NCBI RefSeq assembly: GCF_000143415.4
Contig: NW_003314261.1
Coordinates: 1,449,597 to 1,513,596, forward strand
Direction: 5' to 3'
Length of the DNA stretch: 64,000 nucleotides
Source: Selaginella moellendorffii
Lineage: Eukaryota; Streptophyta; Lycopodiopsida; Selaginellales; Selaginellaceae
Positions 9,833 to 19,950 of this stretch are shown here, piece by piece. The first letter of the stretch is position 1; every line of letters begins with the position of its first letter. The notes under the pieces are model-generated. The model did not search any database. It was not told the origin of the DNA and was given only the letters and a program-made list of their open reading frames with translations. Both the position numbers and the translations under genes were made by a program.

Positions 9833-11967
9833 TCAAGAGGTGGTAGCTCCTCGTCCCGATCTAGCTTTTATCCTTCGTGACGGGATCACCCAATCGTCCC
9901 CGTTTTGTTCCTCCAATCCTTGAGTTGGATCCGGGCACGGCTTTGTTCGCCAGCAAGCATAGTAAATCCCAGCAAGAGCAACAGCTAGAGCAGCCATGGA
10001 TCCTACAACAATACCAATTGTCTCGCCAATCCTGTAATGCTTTCCCAAAGAAGAAGTCGCAGTGACGTTACTGCTAGAACAGTTTGCTCCGCAACATATA
10101 AAGTCAGCCATTGGTGTGGAGAACTCCTGTCTTGGACAGATTGGAGTCAGCGAACCAGCAAAATCACACCCTGTGGTTGCCTCTAGAACCTGTGAAACAA
10201 AGGATTATAAATAAGATCATTCTCTGGAAGATTGTCAAAGCTTACTGGGTGAGAACTTTTCAATGTGAGAGGTTTTTGCTCTAGAGATGGACCCGGGCTT
10301 CTCTTAGAGACAGCCTCTTGAACGACTGCAAGACCCAAGCTGTTGATGAGATCGTCGGTGACAATATCGATGCAGGCAACTCCGATCAATCGTTGGGTGG
10401 CATCAAAAGCTAGAAAACAAAGTTACAATACCCAGAAACACCGTTTTCGTGGTTTTCTTTTTACCTGGCAAGATCGAGCTTGTAACATTGCGACCACCTG
10501 AATCAGCATATAATGGCACCCACACTGGCTTTCTGTTGACACTGCTAAAACGGAGCCAAGCTAAATAGTCCAAGTAGCTGCGTATCTTCATGAGAGGATT
10601 GGTTTCATCTTTTACTGCTTCGAAGCTTATGTTGAGGCTGAATTGCATTCTCTGGAAAGTTTCATCGTTGGAAATGTAGAAACCAATCCTGTACACGAAA
10701 ACGACAACGTTTTTCTCGTTAAGCTGCTTGAAGATTGGATCTAAATCCGTCAGGTTGACATGGTTGGCAAATTGGCCATCTGTTAAGAGGAGTATAACCT
10801 GGAAAATTGTTGCAATTAACTAACGAAAGAGCTCGAGTTTACGTACATTCAAGTTTGAGCTTGAGTTGAAGAAGTCAAGAGCCCCGACGAATGCTTTCTT
10901 AATATCGGTTTGTAATTTGTCCGCTCTTGCATTGCTTATTGCGTTTTTGAGAGCTGAGATTCCAGCATGATCGAAGGATGTCTCCAAGCCCTCAAGTGAA
11001 ACCGAGACCTGGAAAATGAAAACTCATAGAAATTAATAAATAATAGGATGAGATACTTACTGGTTTTCCTCCAAATGGTTTGCCTCCATTCATATCTGAC
11101 ACAATTACTTGGTCCCCATTGGTAAGAGTGTCGAGAAGCTCGTCCAGAATCCCCTTGGCCACTGCTAGGCGGCTTTGAGATGACAAAGGGCCGATGGAAA
11201 TGCTCATGGACGACGATGTGTCTAAAACAATGTAGAGTGATTTCACCACCGCCAAGGCATGCACATACCATGGCCTTTTCCTTGGATCATAGACTTTGCA
11301 TTGATGATCGTCGGTATAGTCCTAAACCATAGTACAGATGGAGATTAAATAAAATCATGGAGCTTACCCTGCCTGGATAGATGTACAAGTATCCTTCGGC
11401 GCCTCCAAAAAAAACCCAGCCATGACAGACTTTGCTGGTGCTTTTCCATGCGAGTTGAAGTTTACGATCCAGGGACTTTTGGGCACAGATAGCAATCTTA
11501 ACATCAGTGTCACTCTCCAATGCCGATGGTGAGAGCCTGTGAAAACCCCAAAGAAGTTCTGTGACAGATCAAAAATGGAGAGAACCTAATGTATGATCTC
11601 TTGCTCGAGACGCTCAAGCTCTGGCATGTCCCATTAGTCGGAGTGGAGCAATCTAGATTATGACCCACATTGACGCACGAGAGAGATTGGATCTCATCCC
11701 TGGACTGCGGTCTACAAGTGTGCCTTGAGCAATTTTCGATTGTACATTGGGATAGAGATCCTGAGACGAGAAACGATCAATCAATAATACTAGCATTCTT
11801 GTGCAGCTCTTTACTATACCGCAAGCATTCTCCCGATTTGAAATGGCCTGCCTAGCAATCTCTTGTACCTGGAACGCTGCTTCATCCAGCACGGCTTCAA
11901 TGTCGCCCAGGGAATGCGCATGAAGGTACAAAAGTGCCACAAAAACTAATCTGGAAAGAAGAACCAT
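9833..11967 (-). CDS. Cache-VWA membrane protein (alpha2-delta-like), copy 1
   Basis: Eight exons keep the frame: 11967-11820, 11760-11586, 11536-11368, 11321-11061, 11008-10847, 10798-10465, 10409-10246, 10189-9833, giving 589 residues. An N-terminal signal peptide is followed by an extracellular Cache-type module ending in YDPRKRPWY. A VWA domain comes next, with MIDAS motif LDTSSS and LLLTDG. A second Cache-like part (FVYRIG, PVWVPLYADSGG, ACIDI) and a Cys pair (FICCG) follow, then one transmembrane helix (GIVVGSMAALAVALAGIYYA) and a short cytosolic tail. This order resembles the alpha2-delta subunit of animal voltage-gated calcium channels; VWA-MIDAS domains bind ligands through a divalent metal. 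The function in plants is unknown to me. It is divergent from the FAS1-amidase gene, and an intact paralogue lies at 27254-29411. Confidence 0.85.
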
Positions 11968-12316
11968 TGCTCAATCTTTCATCTCATGTGTGATTGTTTG
12001 AAGAACATCCTTTCTGCCTGTTAGAACTCGAAGGCAAGGAATTAAGCGAGTGAAGGAGACCCGAATTTAATGCCATTAATGAAGAAACAGGACCGACAAA
12101 ATCAGCAAAGTTTTTAAACGACAGTGCATATTCCGTGTCTAAGTTAAGAGATTCTCGAATATGCTTACTCTAATAATCTTTCTATTATTACTGCTCCACT
12201 TGTACCTTATAAATGGCGGGAAATGAGCCCTAGGGCGGCGGACAAAACAAGTGAGGCCACATTTCTTTTCTCTTCTTTGATGCTGTTTAGGTCAGTCAAT
12301 CGCTACAGTGTCGCCA
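11968..12316. promoter_or_regulatory. Divergent intergenic promoter region
   Basis: The 349 bp between the start codons of the Cache-VWA gene (minus) and the FAS1-amidase gene (plus) must contain both promoters and 5' leaders. I cannot assign a TATA box with confidence. Confidence 0.45.
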
Positions 12317-15267
12317 ATGGATCGCTCGCCAAAGCAGCGCTGCGTTGAATTCCTGATTAGTCCTCGATTTGCCTCAAATGTGCTGGTTTTCGTCCTGGCA
12401 GTGACAGCCGCAGCGTCTGGGTTCATCGCCAATCTCACGCGCAATCTCAAGGCGGCGGGCGCTCCTACAATCTTCTCGGAGATCTCCGAGTATTCCAACC
12501 TGGTAAGGTGGTTCTTTCTTTTGCATCATCGGCTCACAAAATTTGTTCTTGGCAGAGAATTTTGAGGCAGGCAATTGAGAGAGCGAAGCTCAGGGATTTT
12601 ATGTCCGACCATGAGAAGTGCCTCACTCTCTTTGCACCAACAGATAGTGCTTTCGAGAGTGTTTTGCACAAAAGGCTTCTTCCGTGCGTTACAAACCACT
12701 ACAACGTGAATCGTTGTTTGTCTCTCGATCAGCTCCTCTCTTCTACAAGCCTCAACAAGTTGCTTCTAAATCACGGTGGTGTTTTCTTTTCGTCCTTTCT
12801 CATGCTCAACTCTTCTTTCAGTGGTCGATGGTAATTTGTCACTGGATAGTTCTGCAAAGGAGTCATTTCTTCACTTTCTCGGAGACTCTGTGGAAAAGGT
12901 ATGGATTTTTCCTTTGCTTTTGTGGTTGGAGTAAGTGTTGCTTCTGATTCTCAGCTCGTTAAGAATGAGACTGGCCATGCAAGCATTGGAAATGCTGCTG
13001 TTATCGTGGCAAACGTACGTGTTGGAAACGGAATGATGCATCTGATAGATAATGTATTGGGAAGCGTTGATCCGGAAAGTGGTTTATCCTCCGATGTCTC
13101 GCTGGATGCTGAGGCTGTTTTAAGCGCTCTCAAACTCACAGATGCCGACTTTTTCAACGTTACAAAGGTTGGGAATCAATATCTTTTATTTTCTGGCTAA
13201 CGTTAACTGGTTCTACGGCACAGAGGCAAGAAATGGCCGAAGGAGCCAAAGCCTTGAACATTCCTGGCTTTCAAAAGAATAGGAACCAGGTTGGTTATCC
13301 GGATGGCGGACTAACGAATGCCCCCGTGCTAGTCTTTGATCCAAGTATGAACGAGGCAGACTTTACGGGTCCGGACACGAAGTTTTCCTACCCTTCACTT
13401 GCTGCAGGCATTACTCGGCCTTCTACAGACGAGGACCTCGCTTTCATGACCGTAAGTTCTTGCAAGAATGTTCTGGTTTCCATCTAACAGCGTGTTTTCT
13501 TTTCTTTTTGTACAAGATTCTCGAGCTCGGGGCACTCCTCAAGAGCAAGAAGGTGACCTCAGTGGAACTTGTGAAAGTTTTTTCTGAACGCCTGAAGAGG
13601 TAATCCGAACTCTTCTACGAAGGCTAGACAATGAAGTTTCTTTTGCTACACAGGTATGACAGTACTCTCAAAGCTGTTGTAACATATACAGAGGAGCTAG
13701 CACAAGAGCAAGCGTTAGCGGCTGACAAACTACTACAGCAAGGAACTTATCTGGGTTAGCAGTTCTTTTGCGCATGGAAGAAATAGTTAACTAACTCGTT
13801 GGCAGGACCATTGCACGGAATTCCTTATGGTTTGAAGGACATAATTGCGGTTCCAGGGTACAGAACCACTTGGGGAAGCACAAGTTTTAAGGACCAGTTC
13901 TTCAACGAGGAAGCATTTGTTTATACCAGGTTTGTGATCAGTCTTGCATTGCTGTTAAAGCAAAGAGTTTTGGCAGACTCAAAGAGGCTGGAGCTGTGCT
14001 AATAGCGAAACTGGCTACTGGTTCCCTTGCTTACGACGATGTCTGGTTTGGAGGTCGGACAAGAAATCCCTGGAATATTGAGGAATTTTCAACTGGATCT
14101 TCTTGCGGACCTGCCGCGGCCACATCTGCTGGTTCGTTGAGTTCGGTGATTTTGCTGGTTTTAGTTTTTTTTGCTTTGCAGGAACCATTCCTTTTGCTAT
14201 TGGATCGGAGACAGCAGGCTCAATATCTTATCCTGCTGCTCGAACTGGAGTGACGGCCTTCAGGCCAACATTCGGAATGGTGAGCCGATGGCAAATTATG
14301 AGCCTATCAGAGAGCCTGGTAAGTATACGTGCTTGTGTGTGTATGTTTTTTTTGTTTTCGGTATTCTAAGTTGGTGTTTGGCAGGATAAGATCGGTCCGT
14401 TTAGTAGAAGCATCGAGGATTGTACTATCGTGCTAGATGTACTACGTGGAAAAGATCCTCGCGATCTCTCCTCGAAGAACATCAAGCTAAAGGATCCGTT
14501 CTCGATTGATGTGAAGAAGCTGACTGTCGGCTATTTGCCGGATGCAGAGATGGAAGTAAGTGTTCCAAAGCGTTTCGTTAAAAACTTTCTATGTTTCCCA
14601 GGTGGTGCGTATCTTAAAAGAGCAAGGTGTGAAGATGGTACCATTCGATCTAAAATACAGCGTCGACTCCGCGCAGCAGATTCTGAACTTCACCATGGAT
14701 GTCGATATGCTGGCACATTTCGATCACTGGCAGCGCGCTGGCCTGGACGACGCGTACGAAGCACAGGATCAGTGGCCAGTTGAGCTCCGACGAGCGCGTC
14801 TCATCTCGGCAGTCGATTACATCCAGGTAGACAAGAACTCCCCTTCGTTCTTCTCGTTTTCTTGTTGTAGCTTCTAACGTATGAACTTTCGCAGGCACAG
14901 CGAGCACGTCACAAGCTCATCTCCGAGGTGCTAGAAGCGCTGAAAGGCATCGACGCATTTGTAGGAAACGCTACAGACTGGGAGAAAGTTGCCGTGGGCA
15001 ATCTCGTGGGAATGCCAGTGGCCATCATCCCAGCCGGCTTGAAAAGCATTCAAAATCCACCGCCGGAAGGAACTCGGCGGAGAACCACAGTGACCGCGGG
15101 GATCTATGCCCGACCATACGGCGACTCGGAGGTAAGCAAACAGATCTTTCCAGAGACCATTTATTTATATCGTGAGAGCTTCACAGGTTTTGGCACTGGC
15201 AATGGCCTTCCAGAAAGTCACAAAGCATCACCTCCAGCGCCCACCGGTCGACAATGTCAAGCCATAG
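12317..15267 (+). CDS. FAS1 domain-amidase fusion protein
   Basis: Fourteen exons join in frame to 746 residues: 12317-12502, 12556-12778, 12822-12898, 12955-13167, 13224-13451, 13517-13599, 13654-13754, 13806-13929, 13977-14131, 14182-14318, 14385-14555, 14602-14826, 14895-15131, 15187-15267. The start at 12317 gives a hydrophobic segment (LVFVLAVTAAASGFIANL) that could be a signal anchor. Residues of about 65-220 form a fasciclin domain with the H1-like motif LTLFAPTDSAF and H2-like GMMHLIDNVL. After a linker, an amidase-signature domain runs to the end with the Lys (HGIPYGLKDI), the cis-Ser (FSTGSSCGP) and the nucleophile region GSETAGSI, so the Ser-Ser-Lys triad is present. It would hydrolyse an amide; the substrate is unknown. 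The amidase half closely resembles a conserved plant amidase family. The stop codon is 35 bp from the converging allantoin synthase gene. Confidence 0.88.
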
Positions 15268-15302
15268 TTTTGTATGAACGAGAACAAAGTTCTCCCAAGC
15301 TC

Positions 15303-16707
15303 TCAGCTTCCTCGGTAAGTCGTGAAGCTGAAGGGCGACAGCAGCAAAGGGACGTGAAAGTGCTGGAACTCCTGTGGCGGCTTGATGTCAAAGATGATGC
15401 AAACGTAAGGATAGAATGGCCCAGCGCCGGCGCTGCTCGCCGTGGAGGAGAGATACTTGCCAGTGTTGAAAGTCAGCCTGTAAACTCCAGCGGCGACTCG
15501 CTCCGAGGCTTGCATTAGAGGACCCGAGCGCCCATCCTGGTTTGTCACCGATGTTCCCAGCGGCATCCAAGACGTGTCCTCGAGACGCTCCAGCGAGATT
15601 TCCAAGCCGGCAGCTGGTCTTCCCAGCGAAACGTCCAAGACGTGCGTTGTGATTGGGGGGCGGAGAGATGGTTGCGGCTGCTGACCAGAGACGTGAGCTT
15701 CGATCTTGCTGAGCCGTCCGTCAGCTTTTGCGTCACCTATAGGAACAGGCACGGCGAGTTTAGTTAAGAGAATGTGGTACGACACTCGAAGCGAAACGAA
15801 GAAACAAAAATCTATGTTACCAGTCCGAAAAGTACCAGATTCTTCGCGGCTTAGAGGAGAGCCGAGAGGTTTTTCATGATCAAGTCTCTGCTCCGAAAGG
15901 CTCAACTTGGAAGTGTTCTCGTCACCGCCTAGAAACAAGAGGCAAATCTCTAGCTGGATCTGGTTCTCGAGAAAAGATAAAAGACTAGTACATTACCAGG
16001 AGCAGTGTTCTGTGAGACGAGCTTTGACAACCGTAGTTCTGTGATCTTTTGTTGTTCGTTTGCAGCAACTTGGAGCTCAACCAAGGGTCTATTTGTGATT
16101 CGTCCCTTGAGAAGTAAAACAAAGCTCAAAGCAAAGATCAAGGAAAGAATAGCACACCTTGAGAAGCTGCAAAATTTCCGAGCTACTCTTTCCAGTTGCA
16201 CAGACAAGGAACACGAAGCCAAATTTTGATTCGTAGAGCCGATTCCACTCGGCTAGATCCTAGAACGTCATATAAGTCCCTATCAAGCTAGCCAACAAAG
16301 GATACGAAGAAAAAAGATAGAAAAAGAAGAAAGATTCTCACTACCTTGAGTGCTCGATCATTTGCACTGCTCAGTGCTGTAGCTTGCTCCTCGGCACACC
16401 AGCTAAAAAAGATACAAATAAAAGGGATAAGAAAGAAATTTCACGCATTACTCTGTTGTGGACTTGCTGCTGAGCGCTCCAATCCTTGGATGAGCTCCAA
16501 AAGCTTCCAGCCATCCAGGAACATCCACCTGCGCTGATAATCCTCAAGATCTCGCCCAAAGGATCGAGCACAGACCTGATTCCACCATATCTGCCGCGAC
16601 ATCTCGATCGCCTCGGCGAGATTCTTGAAAGGCCCGACCTTGGCCATCTCCTTGGCGAATTTGGAGCTGCCGCAGCACGCGATCCAATCGCTCTCGGAGA
16701 AATGCAT
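15303..16707 (-). CDS. TTL: Allantoin synthase (OHCU decarboxylase-HIU hydrolase)
   Basis: A bifunctional purine-catabolism enzyme. The N-terminal OHCU decarboxylase domain begins MHFSESDWIACCGSSKFAKEM and carries the catalytic-His motif AHPRIG. The C-terminal transthyretin-like hydroxyisourate hydrolase domain has ITTHVLDVS, DGRSGPL and the diagnostic C-terminus YRGS. Together they convert 5-hydroxyisourate to S-allantoin downstream of urate oxidase. Seven short introns can be placed, for example after IWWNQ, after SSKSTT and before DLAEWNRLY. Domain order and length fit plant TTL proteins, some of which carry an internal peroxisomal signal between the domains; I did not identify a clear one. 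It converges on the FAS1-amidase gene and is divergent from CCDC113. Confidence 0.92.
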
Positions 16708-16878
16708 CGCGACAGCCTAGCCAAAATTTCGAGGGTTTAGGTTTTCACATATTTTGCTAGATACCAGAATGACACGTGTCGCGTCGGTATTGGCGCCAGC
16801 GGGTTAAAGGTTCTTCGTTTTTAAACTGTTTGGCTATAAACCCTAGGAGGGAAAAATCAGTGTGCGGAATCGCTAAAG
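16708..16878. promoter_or_regulatory. Compact divergent promoter (TTL / CCDC113)
   Basis: Only 171 bp separate the two start codons, so transcription of allantoin synthase and the ciliary gene must start within or close to this interval. It contains gacacgtgtcgc at about 16770-16781, with an ACGTG core as in G-box/ABRE elements. Function is inferred. Confidence 0.45.
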
Positions 16879-18526
16879 ATGGACAATCTCGAGGTGGAGG
16901 AGAGGATCAGGGAGCTGAAGGCGCTCCAGATGCGCCAGGATCTGGTCCGGGTAGAGAACACGATGCTCACGGAACACCTTGCGGTAAGTGATCTTGAGAT
17001 TTGGGAGAAGTAAATGCCGATTTCCTGCCCTACATCTCTTGCTCCAATGATCTTGTCTTGAGAATGCTTGGTTGCAAACGTGAAACGAGCTGCTTATCAT
17101 CTATTCTATCTATGTAATGATCTTGCGTTTGAGATTTGGATTTCCTGCCGAAAGTTCTTTCTCCAATGATCTTTTCTTGAGAATGCTTGCTTGCAAACGT
17201 ATGAAGAGCTGCTTATCATCTATTCTCTCTTTTTTGTTTCTTCCTCGAGATTGATCATGTCTAACTTCAATGTGGTTTTTTGAGCAGCGTGTGGTGGTGT
17301 CTTGGAAAGGAAGCATGGAACTCCACCTGGAGAAAGCCGCAGAGGAGCGTGAAAATAATGGATCGGACTCGACTTCACGGAGCAGCCTATCATCCAGAGG
17401 CTCCTCTCCGAGCTCCGCGAGAAGTACCGTGAGGTTTACCGCGGCGGCGGGGCCAGCAGTAGCACCCGAGGCGCCAGTACCGATGAGCATGGAGGAGAAG
17501 TGTGAGATTGCTGAAGAAGAATGCCGGTTCCTGGAGCAACACCTTGACAAGATGCGCAGTGAGAATGAACGAGTTCTTGATGACTACCGGGCGATACTCA
17601 AGGAGGCAAAGATGGCCATCGCCGAAGTAAGGAAGGAAAAGTCCGACTTTTACAGAGATGTTCTGCTGCTGGCGCAACTCAATCCAGCTAACAAGTCGTA
17701 TTCACAAGACATTCTCAGGTAAAATTTGGAATCTTTTCTAACTTTTCTCAGCGAGAACCACTCTAAAGATTGAATTGTTTGCTACAGTTTTATTGAAGAG
17801 AAGCTTCGAAAGCGGGTGGTGGTCAGGAACTCTATCAAAGCGAAGAACAGCAGCTTACAGGCAGAAATAACGGAGCTTGAAACTCAGTTTGCCTCTAAGA
17901 AGGACCTCAAGGACATTCTGCACGTTGTGGATTTCGACCAGATCAAGATTCTAAACCACGAGCTTAATAGTCGTACGAGGGAACGAGATAATGGAATACA
18001 AAGCCTCAAAAGTGTGATGAAGGGCTCTATGAAGGTATGTATGGATGTTGGAATAGTGTTCTTCCGCACTTGCTTCTGGTTCCCAGGCTATGAATGAAAC
18101 TCAAAAGGAGCTAACAAATGCATATGATAGAGGAATTGAGCTCAAGAACTGCCTTCGGGATCGAGTGCCGGTTATAAAGTCTGCCAAGGACAACATTGTC
18201 ACAGAAAAATCTCAAAGAGTACGTATTTTGCGAGTCCTGTTCTTTCTAAAGCAACACCTTTCAGATGAAGCTCCACGAAGCTGTGTTAACCGCTATCCAA
18301 GACCAAGACGGGCCTGTTCAGCCAACCGCTATGGACTATATGCGGACACAAGACAAAGCTGGGAAGCTCTGGAAGGATATTAGGAGATGGGAAGTCAAAG
18401 TAAGCTTTTTCCATAACTTTCTCGCCTGTACACAACAAGTATTTGTGTTCCCAGGTGGAAGTCGCGACGCTTATGTCTCAGGAACTCGAGAAGAGCTTGG
18501 CGTTCATGCAGGGTGTCTCAGCTTAA
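16879..18526 (+). CDS. CFAP263: CCDC113/CFAP263 ciliary coiled-coil protein
   Basis: Six exons join in frame to 373 residues: 16879-16983, 17288-17718, 17788-18034, 18087-18218, 18265-18399, 18455-18526. The product is mostly coiled coil. It carries the family landmarks EEECRFLEQHLDKM, VVDFDQIKILNHEL and, near the C-terminus, MDYMRTQDKAGKLWKDIRRWEVKVEVA, cited here only as markers of the conserved C-terminal block. The protein is an axonemal or centriolar-satellite factor needed for motile cilia in animals and protists. In a land plant it implies flagellated sperm. The first intron is unusually long for this locus (304 bp), with two near-identical stretches of about 90 bp at about 17001-17110 and 17118-17228 (tgatcttg, gagaatgcttg, gctgcttatcatctattct). 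Confidence 0.88.
17001..17228 (+). repeat. Internal tandem duplication in CCDC113 intron 1
   Basis: Landmarks 'gagatttgg', 'tttcctgcc', 'ccaatgatctt', 'ttgagaatgcttg', 'ttgcaaacg' and 'gctgcttatcatctattct' occur twice in the same order. The two units are about 100-120 bp. This explains why the intron is longer than its neighbours. Confidence 0.75.
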
Positions 18527-18568
18527 AACTCAGGTTAGATTTCTTTTTTCCTTCTCGTTAGCAAAGAT

Positions 18569-18625
18569 GTCAACATTGAAATCTGTTGGGTTTCACCCTC
18601 GCAGGTTCGAATCCTGCTGTTGACG
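18569..18625 (+). tRNA. D-armless tRNA-Ser-like sequence (probable pseudogene)
   Basis: A 7-bp acceptor stem GTCAACA/TGTTGAC with discriminator G encloses several tRNA-Ser parts. These are TTGAAATC, resembling the right half of a Ser(UGA) anticodon loop, a type-II variable arm GGGTTTCACCC, and a perfect T arm GCAGGTTCGAATCCTGC containing the B box GGTTCGAATCC. The D arm and the left half of the anticodon stem are missing, leaving 57 nt. It looks like a nuclear tRNA-Ser with an internal deletion. With no A box it is unlikely to be a normal pol III gene. It lies just downstream of the CCDC113 stop, possibly in its 3' UTR. Confidence 0.6.
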
Positions 18626-18968
18626 ATGGTAAAACAATTCCTCTTGTTACGTGACATCTTTCTTCTGTCAAAGTGGATGTTGCTGTACGAAATGATTCTG
18701 CCACTGACGTTTATATTCAAAGAAAGATATGTGACAGAGGACCGAGGATGATCTCAGCTGCCACTATGTGACAAGATTCCCGAGGTAAAGCTATATGCAC
18801 CTTTGCTTTTCTTTCATTCTATTCGACCTACAGGTAAATCATTGAAACAAGTGATGTTCTCCAAGACTTACTTTCTCTGGTGTGTGTTCCAGGAACATCT
18901 ATACATTATCTTCACCCCAGGGGCCGCAAGAAAGCTCGAGGCACTCGCTCAGGCCGCTCTGGAAAAGA

Positions 18969-19452
18969 ATGAGCAGCAAAGGACGACTCCCAGCGATCGT
19001 TGCCGCCGCCATGTCGCTGACAGTGCTCGTAAGTTTCCAGAAACCACAGGCCTCGCTCGTGTTCGTTGCCGGCCAGGTGATAACCAGATGCAATCCATCG
19101 CTGGGAAGCTCCGACTGCTCCACGGACACTTGCTGCGGCCAGAATGGCTACTGCACAGGCTCGAATTGCTGCACGACTCGGAAGTGTCTCGAGTACTACG
19201 CTCCTCCAGGCTACTATGACCGCGACTCTCACGACCACGATCACGATCAAAGCTTGTCGGGCAAGAAGAGCTTCGGATGGTGGGTTCAAGCGGCTGCTGG
19301 GCTCACCGGCTTGATCCTCATCGTTATACTCATCTGCTGGTTCCTCTCGGTAAGCAAAGAGGCGGATTTTCTAGAAAAAAAAAAGAAAAATCTCTCTTTT
19401 CTTAATCTTCGTCATCTTTGTGTTCTTCCAGAAATGCCTATCAAAGTTCTGA
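18969..19452 (+). CDS. Small Cys-rich single-pass membrane protein
   Basis: Two exons, 18969-19349 and 19432-19452, give 126 residues plus a short tail (KCLSKF), about 133 in all. An N-terminal hydrophobic segment (a signal peptide or anchor) precedes a compact Cys cluster, CSTDTCCGQNGYC then CCTTRKC, which resembles the CCS-x-x-GYC core of hevein/chitin-binding domains but is shorter. A His/Asp-rich stretch (DSHDHDHDQ) and a C-terminal transmembrane helix (LTGLILIVILICWF) follow. I do not recognise the family. The exact start is uncertain; upstream exons at 18.8-18.95 kb are possible. Confidence 0.55.
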
Positions 19453-19950
19453 TCATGATCACCCAAGTACTACCTTTTAACATTGTAAAAAACAAAACGA
19501 TGAAGAACGTAGAAGAGAGAAAAATATTTCCCAAGTGATGTTTCTTGTGTAATAATTGCTACAGTTACTTTGCCGCCCCGTGATCCTCGTTTTCGTAGAA
19601 AAAAGATCTGCTCGAGAAACGCGGTGTGTAAGAATGGCGCACGTGGCAGTGGGCTATTGGGTGGACAGTTACACGCCACAGCCGTTGGATCCAACTGGAG
19701 AGCTCTATTTGTTCGCGGCCCATCATGGGCTTCTGTCCCCGACAGTACCTTTAGGGCTCTTCGATTCGATTGCGTTGGGGGGAGAGAGAGGGCTGTGCTA
19801 CCGCCGGGGCTGTGGCGTGGATCCATCGATCAATCATTCGCTAGCAGCAGCAGTAGCGGTAGCAAGCCCACATTCTTTCCAAATTCGATCTTTTTCTGGG
19901 CGGCGCCCGGATTGTTTCGCGCAGGAGGGGATTTCTAGGGCTCTAGCGCC
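19453..19950. other. Intergenic region and FAD2 leader
   Basis: It contains the 3' end of the Cys-rich gene and the promoter and leader of the desaturase. Overlapping open frames occur on both strands in the GC-rich second half and look like leader or chance frames. The start context of FAD2 is gcgccATGG. Confidence 0.45.

Noticed and set aside
12308-12316. Start of the FAS1-amidase frame at a GTG codon
   Set aside because: Eukaryotic genes start at ATG; the ATG at 12317 is three codons downstream.
19036-19056. Possible 21-nt intron (gtaagt...cacag) in the Cys-rich protein gene
   Set aside because: Far too short to be spliced; reading through keeps the frame.
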